In this document: piece by piece, positions 9,886 to 21,271 of the stretch
How the letters are laid out: the number at the start of each line of letters is the position of its first letter
Position numbering within the stretch: position 1 is the stretch's first letter
NCBI GenBank assembly: GCA_001655205.1
Contig: LPNZ01003865.1
Coordinates: forward strand, 1-21,271
DNA from: Lenisia limosa
Lineage: Eukaryota; Breviatea
Direction: 5' to 3'
Length of the DNA: 21,271 nucleotides
The notes under the pieces: model-generated
Database searches by the model: none
The model's input: the letters and a program-made list of their open reading frames with translations, nothing else
Told to the model about the DNA's origin: nothing
Made by a program: the position numbers and the translations under genes

Positions 9886-10986
9886 AGGTATCATATCACT
9901 ACGTGGAAAATGATAGTTCACACGTGTGAAAATGATCCAAAAAGCGATATGATAGTCCTTGGCGTGGAGCTCTGCGTGATATATCATCTAGTATATAATA
10001 TGCATATTGATATCATATGTATGTAGTAATGAGAACTAAAAAATGGGCAACATAGTATAAGTATGCTTCGCCAAGACAGTTGGTTCTCTTTTGTCATTGA
10101 ATATAATCATAAGATCCGCAACCCTTTTGACCCCCCCCCCCACCACATCCTCCACGGAGCTGGGTATGAGCATTTTAGCACAACAAAATCCACAAGTTGC
10201 AAGGCCTCAAACAATCGAATTCCAAAGGCCCTAAAAAGTAACAACGTGTCTGCATGCTATCCAGAAGAGGTATGCGAAGAAGGGAAGCGAAAGACTGGGA
10301 GTAGGGGGTACCCATCTCATCATTCAAAAAGAAATACTTATTTGTATCCTGCAAAAAGGGGTTTCTTTGTGTCCTCAATATGAATCCGCCTCCTCCCCCC
10401 GCCTCCAAGAAAGGCATGTGGGAGCGCATTCACACTCCTTCTGCGACTGCGAGTGACGGCAACAGGCCGCCATCATATTATTTTAGATAATGAGAAATCC
10501 AGTAATATAGTAATATAGTAGTGTTATACATGCCTCGCACCACTCCACTGTGGTGGAGACTACCCTTATGAGGAACAGCTGTTGGAGCTTTCCTTCACCA
10601 TTCACCCCCCTTCTCCTACCATTTGTCCTTGGTTGGTTTTGGTTTTAAGAAGTTAAGTAGCCCTACTCAAGTAGTTGACTCAAAGTTGTGATATTATTCT
10701 ATATTCTAATATCTGTAATTTTTTTATTATTATTATTTTCCCTTTTCATGGGAGAATGAAATAGACTGCTCAAAAATGCTTGCACACTCGGGCTGTCACA
10801 CCCAGGTTACACTTTGTGAACGCATTATATGGACACAGATCATAACCCTCCAATGCTGCTGAAAGCAAATCAAGAACCGCCCTTTAGAATACTAAAAAAC
10901 CAATGCATTGGAATAGAGCCACAAAATTAAAGAATCGAAAAAATAAACTGAGTAAAGAAAACAAACACAACTAAAGTACACCACAA
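9829..10986. other. Intergenic stretch between PP2C and rhodanese genes
   Basis: About 1.15 kb lies between two minus-strand genes. The end nearer PP2C should hold that gene's 3' UTR: on the minus strand an AATAAA (10728-10723) sits about 260 bp past its stop. The other end should contain the rhodanese promoter. It holds several AT-rich palindromes (around 9948, 9978-10021 and 10470) and a C-run at 10131-10141. Open frames on both strands at 10063-10429 show no family motif and no coding-like pattern, so I do not call a gene here. Confidence 0.5.
10723..10728 (-). terminator. Probable poly(A) signal of the PP2C gene
   Basis: TTTATT on the plus strand reads AATAAA on the minus strand, 259 bp past the PP2C stop codon, in an AT-rich run. 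No closer signal is seen. Confidence 0.4.
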
Positions 10987-13495
10987 TTAAGGGAAGAATA
11001 AGATACAACATGAGCAATTGTCAGTTGAGCCTCTTGAAACAGCAAGATCAACAACTTCTTGGGGAATCTAAAATGTCATTGGAAAACAAAGAAGAGATAA
11101 ACGGGCATTTCATAAAGTCATTTTTATACCAAGTTACTCCACCAACTTTGTCCAAGGCAACACCATTTTGGACACTGTTGTTGACAGCATCCACCAGCTC
11201 CTGGGGCTGGATCGACTCGGTCACACCGTCACTGCAGAGAACTACAAGGTGAGGTTCACGCGTCGTTTGTGACAGAAAGGTTCGTAAATCAAAGGATTAC
11301 CTTTTCCAATACGCAATAGTCCCGTTTATATACAGGAATTGTCAGGTGACCTACTTAGGAATTCGTCCTGAGGAGTGATGTCGACGGAGGTCACAAAAGG
11401 CTCAGAAATGACATGTTCCTTCATGACACGGTCGCCGATAGCACGTGACACTGCAAGGCATCCGTTGACTCGCCACACGCCGAACCACACAACCTGGCTT
11501 GGATAAGAAACAATTGAAGAACAGTTTTCTGTATTTAAATCTGTATCACTACAAGCTGAAAGGAATAGTAAAAAGCATCATCGATTCACCTTCCACCCCT
11601 CACCACGCCGCCGGAGTTAACGATACGTTCCTTCTCCGACGTGACGTCGGGATGATGCATTGCGTTGAGCGTCATGGCCTGGCTTGTGAGAACAGATCAA
11701 GAGAAGCATGGGGGGGGGGGGGGTANNNNNNNNNNNNNNNNNNNNNNNNNNNNNNNNNNNNNNNNNNNNNNNNNNNNNNNNNNNNNNNNNNNNNNNNNNN
11801 NNNNNNNNNNNNNNNAAAGGAAAGAGGCAGTGACCAGCTCACCAGTCCGTCACGGCTGAGAATGGCCGGAGAGTCACCAGCGTTGGCCACAAACACAGTG
11901 TTTCCTTTTCGAAGGGCTACCGTCGCCGTGGTACCGCAGGAGTCGGCTAAATTATGAGCGGAAAATATGTGGTTTGCAGCTGGCTGTAATGATCTATGGA
12001 TGAAAAAAACGGACAAGGCTTATTTTTGCTTACTGTTAGCCTTTGATTTGACGCAGTAGTGTCTGTCAGTGAACTCGAAAGCCTTGGTGAGAGCCTAGAA
12101 TTGTGATTGAGGGTTTCATGTCGGGGGCAATGTCGTGCTGGTACAGGTTGCGTCTCACCTTGGAAGGGTCGGTCTGAAGGAGGGGATCACGGGCGAGGAC
12201 ATGGTGCAAATGCAGTCCACAGTACTCGGCAGCCTGTGTGTAAATAAAGTGTCACCTTTTCAATTCAACTCATTCAACGTTGACCCTCACCTGGTAGCCT
12301 CCATGACCATCGTAAACGCCAAAGAAGTCAATCTAAAGAGTAAAAAAGAATAGCCTTATTGAACAGCGCATGGCTCATTCCTCTCCACCCACGGGGTCCT
12401 TGACCTGGTTTTCAGCGGGGGCCATCGCATTGAGGCTTGGAACAACACATACTCGGTCCTCCATGTAGTTACGGAATCCCTACACTATAAAAAATTTCCC
12501 AAAGGACTCAAAAAAAAAAAAAAAAANNNNNNNNNNNNNNNNNNNNNNNNNNNNNNNNNNNNNNNNNNNNNNNNNNNNNNNNNNNNNNNNNNNNNNNNNN
12601 NNNNNTTAGATAATCTCTCCTAAAAAAGAGCACCAGGAAGCCCACTTGTTTGCCCGCATAGAACGCCAATGTACCTGTCGAACTCCTGAACAGTAAACTC
12701 CAACAATTTGTAGCAAATAACTTACGGAGGATTTTCCTTAACTTCATCAATCAGTGCAGCCATTCGAGATGCAGTGTAATTTTGAATTTGAGAAACTCTA
12801 ATAATGAGTCAGGACGAATAGGAAATTGCTAATACCCACTCATATTTGGCAGGGCTTTCGTCATCTGAACAATCTGAATCGTTGTCGCCGTTGGGATCGG
12901 CGAAGGGGGGAGGATCTCGCGAAATAGACTCCTCTGAAATCTTGAAATCCTCTACAGCAACCATATGTGCTGTCTCATTTATTTTCTACATAATTGTGAG
13001 TCTCAAACCAGAAATAGCTACGGAAAAAAAGGAGAAATGCTCACCTTGATTTGTTCAGGGGAAGGCTCGACACCTGAGGCTTCTCTAAAAGACTCTAGAG
13101 CCACACTAAATGAGATACCCGTGACCTAAATGCATTATACCGCACTGTCAACAAAGTGAACATTATCGAAACCGTTTATAATCCCTAAAAACCTCTTCAA
13201 ATGTGACTTTTCCCTTAACAGTGGCATCTTCAGGCTCCAATGGTCGAACAGGAAGGGAGCTCAATTTTTGACCATTTTTTTGATATGCTTGCAAAAGCAC
13301 TTTCCTCTGCTGAACACTGTCTACAATGATTAGCAGACTCGCCCGCCAAAAAAATGAGGTAACAAAAAGTTATTATACTCAAGGAAACTCATAATTCACA
13401 AATAAAACGTCATTATATCGTACACTGACTCCCAAATTACTTAAGGTGGCAGCAACCGCCCCTTCATCAGAAGGTTCTCCAAGAGTGGAGGACAT
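10987..13495 (-). CDS. PP2C/PPM-family protein phosphatase, about 15-16 exons
   Basis: Exons: 13495-13441, 13320-13193, 13125-13045, 12949-12840, 12797-12726, probably a short one from 12674 (end unclear beside a gap), then 12479-12405, 12332-12291, 12233-12159, 12094-12034, 11946-11843, 11678-11604, 11493-11355, 11241-11147, 11067-10987. The N-terminal ~150 residues are a non-catalytic extension with an acidic patch (NGDNDSDCSDDES). The catalytic part runs in PP2C order: GFRNYMEDR, FFGVYDGHGGYQ, DSCGTTATVALRKGN, FVANAGDSPAIL, TSEKERIVNSGG, RVNGCLAVSRAIGD, ILCSDGVTESI, SRGSTDNCS. The metal-binding Asp positions (DGHGG, SDG, DN) are kept, so the Mn/Mg-dependent Ser/Thr phosphatase is probably active. 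Two usual motifs are altered: AGDSR is AGDSP, and the DHKP site reads MHHP. The gap at 11726-11815 is intronic. The gap at 12527-12605 may hide an exon end. Confidence 0.85.
11726..11815. other. Assembly gap (N run), intronic
   Basis: This 90-N run follows a run of about 14 G. It lies in a PP2C intron (11842-11679), and the flanking exons join in phase, so no coding sequence need be missing. Confidence 0.95.
12527..12605. other. Assembly gap (N run) at a PP2C exon/intron boundary
   Basis: This 79-N run is flanked by a run of 17 A. It lies just upstream (in transcript order) of the exon with GFRNYMEDR. The exon starting at 12674 must contribute one nucleotide beyond whole codons. A 10-nt exon (12674-12665, donor GTTCTA) would fit, but other ends may lie in the gap. 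Confidence 0.9.
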
Positions 13496-13926
13496 TTTAG
13501 ATTCACTGAGTGTAATTTTCCTTGTTAAAAGGAAATATCAAGTGAGAAGTGATGCTTTTCAAGCAATTCAAACAATTAAAAGCTAATGATACTAAAAGCT
13601 GCTCAGTCAAAAAGTATATGGGTGATTATACTCGACTACTACAGTTGCTTTATATTAATGTCTTTACTTTTGTGGGTGCAAAAATATGGCCACCTTGAAA
13701 TTTTTGGGGTTATAAATATTGCGCCACGTAGACATAGCTATTAATGCTTTCACTTTTTGTTTTTGACCCTCTTTTGGCACCTCACCACTCTTAACGGCAT
13801 TCAATTAAAATGTAGGTGTGAATGAAAGACACCATTATCGGATTGGTTGTGTACTTGTGGGGATTTTGTTTTTGCAGCAGATCAGAATGCTCCCCTCTTC
13901 CTTACTCTTCCCAGTTCTCAAGACAA
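13496..13926. promoter_or_regulatory. Divergent promoter region between PP2C and DDX52-type helicase genes
   Basis: The start codons of PP2C (minus) and the helicase (plus) are 431 bp apart, so this stretch should hold both promoters. A TATA-like GTTATAAATATTG occurs near 13708-13720. No other element can be assigned. An in-frame reading upstream of the helicase ATG (from 13822) exists but has no family support. Confidence 0.4.
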
Positions 13927-16900
13927 ATGAAGGGAGACTCCCAGTCAATCTTTAAACTACTGGGGGCTGGCTCCTCCTTTAAGCCCGATGCTCAGAAGAA
14001 ACATTTTCAGAAGGTATGCTTCGTTGATGTTTCTCAAGATATTGTTTTCCCACCTTATACATAGGTGGAAGAGCCAGTTGAGCCCAAAGTTGTGAAGAAC
14101 AAGAAAAAGAACAGAAAGCGAAAACAACCAGATACAGACGGAGCGCCCCTTGCGCTGAGTCAAGTAGAAATTGAAAAGGTTTGTATTGGATTGAAAGTCA
14201 CTCTTTAGCGCAATTACATGAAGAACCAACATAAAATCAAAGTTGAAGGCGATGATGTTCCTGCGTCTATCCTTTCTTTTGACGAGCTTATCACACGGTA
14301 TGTCACTCAGCTTTTAAGCCATAACGTCTCAGTTTCAATTGTCCTGACTTTATCATGGATGCAGTCACAAACTGCAATTACACAACACCAACCCCCATTC
14401 AGTCTCAAGCTATCCCAGCAATGCTTTCGGTTTGTGCAATTAGGCTTCAAAATTGGTTCAATGGATCCTCATATAACAGGGACGCGGGTTGATCGCGTTA
14501 GCACCTACTGGATCTGGTAAAACGGCCGCATTTCTGATTCCGCTCCTCGCCTCCCTCAAAGTATGCTATCTTGTTTCTTCAGTGAACGTCATGGAAAGTG
14601 AAATTAATACACGGAGAGCATCGCAGGGCTTTTAATCTTCTTATGCTTCGTCTCGTTTTTTTTTGCTAACCGCCGCTACAGAAGCCGCAAGCTGGTCATC
14701 CTCGCGGTCTCATTGTGGCGCCTTCCCGTGAGCTGGCAATGCAGATCAAAAGAGAAGTGGACAACCTCTCTAAAGGTTTGTGGATCTGTTTGGCTTTCAA
14801 GCACTCCATTTTTGGATAAATTAGTACTTGATCATTCCTCCCTCCAAAATCATTCATTTATTGTAACCCATTTAAATAATTTTATAGGTTTGGATTTCAA
14901 AACATTGGTGCTCACGAAAGCACTGTCAAAATCTGCCTTTGCTAAGGAGAATAAGACGGTTTGTCAAGTTTGATATTGAATAAACACCCAAGATAACCAA
15001 ACAAATTTACCATTGCTTAGCCTGAATTTGACATTCTGATTACGACCCCCATGAGGCTCCAGAAGCTGGTTGAGGACAAGGTGAGTAACACTGGGCTGTC
15101 TTGGGCATATAAAAGAGTGTACTATACGCTATTGCATCGCGAAATGTTTTGATAGAATAAGCCTATTTTAAACAATAGTAGACGTATCTCTCAATATTAT
15201 GACCATTATGTTATGATGTTGGGTGGTCAAATCCAAAAGCTGATGTTATATGATGATATGCATGTTGTGCGATAGTATTAATGATGTAAATATCATATAG
15301 CATCCCCATAACTAGGGTTTCATTTTGGTACAAAAAAGGCGTCAGGTGGGTCAAAAAATGAGCTGCAACTTTCTACGAACTGATAGTTGTAAAAAATGAC
15401 AACTCTATTTTTTAATAAAGCTACATGTGAAAAAGCCAACAAATCACTCTATATTTTGATGAGCCGGTATATATCCAATATACTTAAGTGTAAAATTCAG
15501 TCTTTTTAAAAAAACTATAGTTCCAACAAAACATGACATTTGAAGCGCTTATTTTTTTAGGGCATTAACATGTCACATGTTCGTCATGTAATTCTTGATG
15601 AAGCGGACAAACTGCTTGATATGGGCTTCGTGAGTCAGGTATGGGGTGTTTCATTTCTGCGTACCCAGATTTTGTACTATCCCTCAAAAAGTGTTTCCTT
15701 TCTTCACCATTTTATTCTCTTCCAGGTTGATGCAGTATTGGCCGCATGCACGCACCCTAACGTTCAACATACCATGTTCACCGCTACCATGCTGCCGACA
15801 GTGGAAGAGTTGGCCCGAACTGTTATCAAAGACCCTATCAAGATCCTTGTTGGAGCAAGGTGGGCTTTGTTTAATAGGCTCTTAGTTTGTTTCACCCTCT
15901 AGTTTTCTCTTTTCCCTGATCTTTTCATAGCAATCGATCCGTTTCCGCGGTCAAACAAGAACTGAACTTTGTCGGTAACGAAGACGGCAAAATGTTCGCC
16001 ATTCGTCAGGCTATTGGAGAAGTTGGAGGAGTGAATGTGGCCGTTTTGAATATGTTCAAAGTAACTGTTAAAGGGGTTGAAACCTCCGGTGCTGGTATTT
16101 GTGAGGGATGCGGAGCAGGCGGACCACGTACACGACAACATCAAGGCTATGAACTATCCTGCAGATGTCCTCCATGCCGGAAAGCCAGAGTTGCATGTAA
16201 GTGACTTTTTGGACGATCTTATTTCTCAGCGGGATGAAGCGGTGAAGAAGTTCAGGGAAGGCTCAGTATGGATGCTGATTGCCACCGATGTCATTTCAAG
16301 AGGTGTGTTACCGGTTGTAGCTCAGTAAAATATTTGTGTTTGTGCTTTTACACAGATATGAATCATTGGTTAATACCTTTCAGGATTGGACTTTAAGGGA
16401 ATTGAAACCGTTATCAACTATGACTTCAGCCCCAACCCAATGATCTACATCCATCGAGTCGGCCGCGCCGGGCGGGCTGGTTTGTGGATTGCTTAGACAA
16501 TAATGGAATAGTCCAAACGGGGGGTCAAGAAATACCATTCAGATCTTTTTCATAGAGCAGGACGGCCTGGAAGAGCGATCACCTACTTCACTGAAGAGGA
16601 TGTTCCCGTTCTTCGTTCCGTGGCCAACGTGATAAAGGTAACGGCGGTCATTTTTTTTTTGTTTGAAGGAAAGCTCATCATGAAAAACGCAGTATTCAAT
16701 TGTACACGTTACCACTTTTATCTATGCCACTTTTTGTTGGAAACTAAAGAGAGTTTGATTCTATTGTTTTCCTTTATCCTAAGCCTATAAATATGCAGTA
16801 AGGTAATGGGAAATAAGGGACAGAGTCTCATGTATTATTTAATTTACTCCCTCCCCCTCAAACGTTTGGGTGATCGAGCGGTGGTGGGACTCTTCAAAGG

Positions 16901-17297
16901 CTGGTTCGGGCTTGTTTTTGTTTTTGTGTTTTTGTCATCTGGCTTTTGCCTAGTTTTAGCGTTGGTTGCTCGTGTTTGCTTGTTTTTTTGTTGTTGTTTG
17001 GAGTTTCAGATTATTTGGTTCGTGATTAGTAACTTTACGCCAGTATTCTTCATCGAAATTTCCTTCGTTTTACACCCCCCTCCCCCCGTGATTCTATGCA
17101 ATCAGTAACCAAGTAGGAAGCTGGCTGTGAGGTTCCGTCCTGGATAGCAACGATCAAAAAGAGGAGGTAGGACTGATATATTAGCTGTTATGGAGGAAAT
17201 TGGGGTTTTCTCTGATATTCACAGCATTTTTTTTTTTTTTTGTTTGTTTAATGTTTGAAGGAAGAACAAGAAGAAACGTGCTACTCTTGATGAATAA
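13927..17297 (+). CDS. DDX52: DEAD-box RNA helicase, DDX52/Rok1 type, 17 exons
   Basis: Exons: 13927-14013, 14065-14178, 14209-14297, 14333-14429, 14480-14560, 14682-14775, 14888-14958, 15021-15080, 15561-15638, 15726-15859, 15931-16021, 16074-16196, 16230-16302, 16384-16479, 16561-16637, 17117-17166, 17261-17297, in frame to 483 aa. The N-terminus has the DDX52-like [15 protein letters not shown] and a basic patch ([11 protein letters not shown]). Motifs in order: Q motif [11 protein letters not shown], Walker A APTGSGKT (137-144), [22 protein letters not shown] (DEAD at 244-247), MFTAT in place of [39 protein letters not shown] (421-430), then [20 protein letters not shown] and AGCEVPSWI as in DDX52. 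Rok1/DDX52 acts in the nucleolus in 18S rRNA processing and small-subunit assembly. The protein is shorter than human DDX52 (599 aa). The intron at 16197-16229 is 33 bp. Introns 15081-15560 and 16638-17116 are about 480 bp and hold nothing recognisable. Confidence 0.95.
16197..16229 (+). other. 33-bp intron, in-frame and stop-free
   Basis: GTAAGT...TCTCAG within the helicase gene. Splicing gives [17 protein letters not shown], which matches the length of the corresponding DDX52 segment (HAERTQQQRDNTV) exactly. Retention would insert 11 residues without a stop. Confidence 0.75.
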
Positions 17298-17298
17298 A
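17293..17298 (+). terminator. Possible poly(A) signal overlapping the helicase stop codon
   Basis: The stop codon context TGAATAAATGG contains AATAAA at 17293-17298, overlapping the TAA. No other exact AATAAA is seen just downstream, so this may serve the gene, with an unusually short 3' UTR. A variant signal further on is possible. Confidence 0.3.
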
Positions 17299-17641
17299 TG
17301 GTTATTTAGTCTGATTTTATATATTGTTTTAAAGATGTCGAGTTTGGGCCACTGTTTGACGATGTTTAATTGTGTAAAGATGGAATAATTGGTTTGATGA
17401 AAAAGATGTTTCTCGGCTACCAGCAAATCATTAGCTCCTGGTCTGATTCTGGTATCCTATTTCCCCTATCCAGGGTATTTTTATTTTTTTTGCGCCACCG
17501 GGCCCCCTGGATCGGGGAAGAAGTGTCCTAAGGTTTGTCCAAAGAAAACAATACGATTTACGGTGTACAGCGTATTTTTGTATTTTTGGCGTAGTTTGTC
17601 CATATCTTCATATCCCAGAAAAAAAAAAAAAAAAAAAAAAC

Positions 17642-17687
17642 NNNNNNNNNNNNNNNNNNNNNNNNNNNNNNNNNNNNNNNNNNNNNN
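17642..17687. other. Assembly gap (N run), intergenic
   Basis: This 46-N run follows a poly-A tract and lies between the helicase and kinase genes. Confidence 0.95.
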
Positions 17688-17912
17688 CGTTCCGAAAAAC
17701 AGTTGCAGTGTACGGTTTTCGTGTTTTCTATAGTGGTGGTGTACGGTGTAAGGTGGTGAACACATTTCGGGGAGTGACCCTCCCTTGAGAAAACCCCAAG
17801 AAAACCCAAAAAGAACCTAAGAATTAGAATCTAAGATTGCTTATAATTCTTCTGCGAACTTTTCCCGATCCGCCGGCGGGTCCTCCTCTCTGGTGAAAAG
17901 TTAGAACCCGCC

Positions 17913-18048
17913 NNNNNNNNNNNNNNNNNNNNNNNNNNNNNNNNNNNNNNNNNNNNNNNNNNNNNNNNNNNNNNNNNNNNNNNNNNNNNNNNNNNNNNNN
18001 NNNNNNNNNNNNNNNNNNNNNNNNNNNNNNNNNNNNNNNNNNNNNNNN
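17913..18048. other. Assembly gap (N run), intergenic
   Basis: This 136-N run ends 50 bp before the proposed kinase ATG, so promoter or 5' UTR sequence of that gene is missing. Confidence 0.95.
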
Positions 18049-18097
18049 AATTGGAATGTAGTTTTTCTTACTCAATCTTTGACAAGGACCCGTCATC

Positions 18098-21271
<3,174 letters not shown>

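Larger units (their letters stand above)
17299..18097. other. Intergenic stretch with two assembly gaps
   Basis: About 800 bp lies between the helicase stop and the kinase start. It contains N runs at 17642-17687 (after a run of 20 A) and 17913-18048. The visible sequence is GT/T-rich, with the word GTGTACGG or ACGGTGTA repeated around 17560-17750. No family motif or splice-consistent reading was found. It should hold the kinase promoter. Confidence 0.5.

Noticed and set aside
10063-10429. Open frames on both strands (106 aa plus, 84 aa minus) between the PP2C and rhodanese genes
   Set aside because: Both are low-complexity or stop at random, show no motif, and do not splice in phase to a neighbour. 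The plus frame spans a C-run.
11499-12750. Open frames running through N gaps on either strand
   Set aside because: Their length comes from N runs having no stops. The real coding here is the PP2C exons on the minus strand.
13822-13926. Upstream in-frame extension of the helicase N-terminus
   Set aside because: The hydrophobic and Cys-rich reading has no counterpart in DDX52, whose conserved start ([12 protein letters not shown]) follows ATG 13927.

Overview
This window is nuclear DNA from a eukaryote. Every recognisable protein is broken into many short exons (mostly 50-140 bp) separated by short GT-AG introns, with AATAAA-type signals behind several genes. About 90 introns can be placed in 21 kb. 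I built the exon models by hand from splice sites, reading phase and family motifs. Five of the seven models splice in frame over everything visible. The other two each have one unresolved junction. The compact, intron-dense layout, together with a bacterial-type solute-binding protein and an algal/bacterial-looking rhodanese, suggests a unicellular protist or alga. I cannot name the lineage. Five N-filled gaps break the assembly.

Layout: (1) minus, 4162-142: a secreted or surface, membrane-anchored ABC-type solute-binding protein in about 20 exons. One intron carries a 99-bp foldback MITE with a 9-bp target duplication, and the acceptor of another exon is tandemly duplicated. (2) minus, 4918-4514: a small unrecognised two-exon gene. 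(3) plus, 5038-7927: a 15-exon DENN-domain protein, a putative Rab exchange factor, divergent from gene 2 over about 120 bp. (4) minus, 9828-8137: a rhodanese-domain protein, convergent with gene 3. (5) minus, 13495-10987: a PP2C/PPM-family phosphatase. (6) plus, 13927-17297: a 17-exon DEAD-box helicase of the DDX52/Rok1 type, divergent from gene 5. (7) plus, 18098 to the window end: a casein-kinase-1-superfamily kinase most like tau-tubulin kinases, cut off at its Ser/Pro-rich tail.

The genes do not form a pathway. They are unrelated functions (surface binding, membrane traffic, sulfur transfer, dephosphorylation, ribosome assembly, phosphorylation) packed closely and often head-to-head. The most unusual features are the anchored bacterial-type binding protein, the intact MITE, introns as short as 31 and 33 bp, loose donor sites (many GTT rather than GTA/GTG), and a recurring AT-rich palindrome family confined to noncoding DNA. 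I found no RNA gene, CRISPR array or autonomous mobile element.
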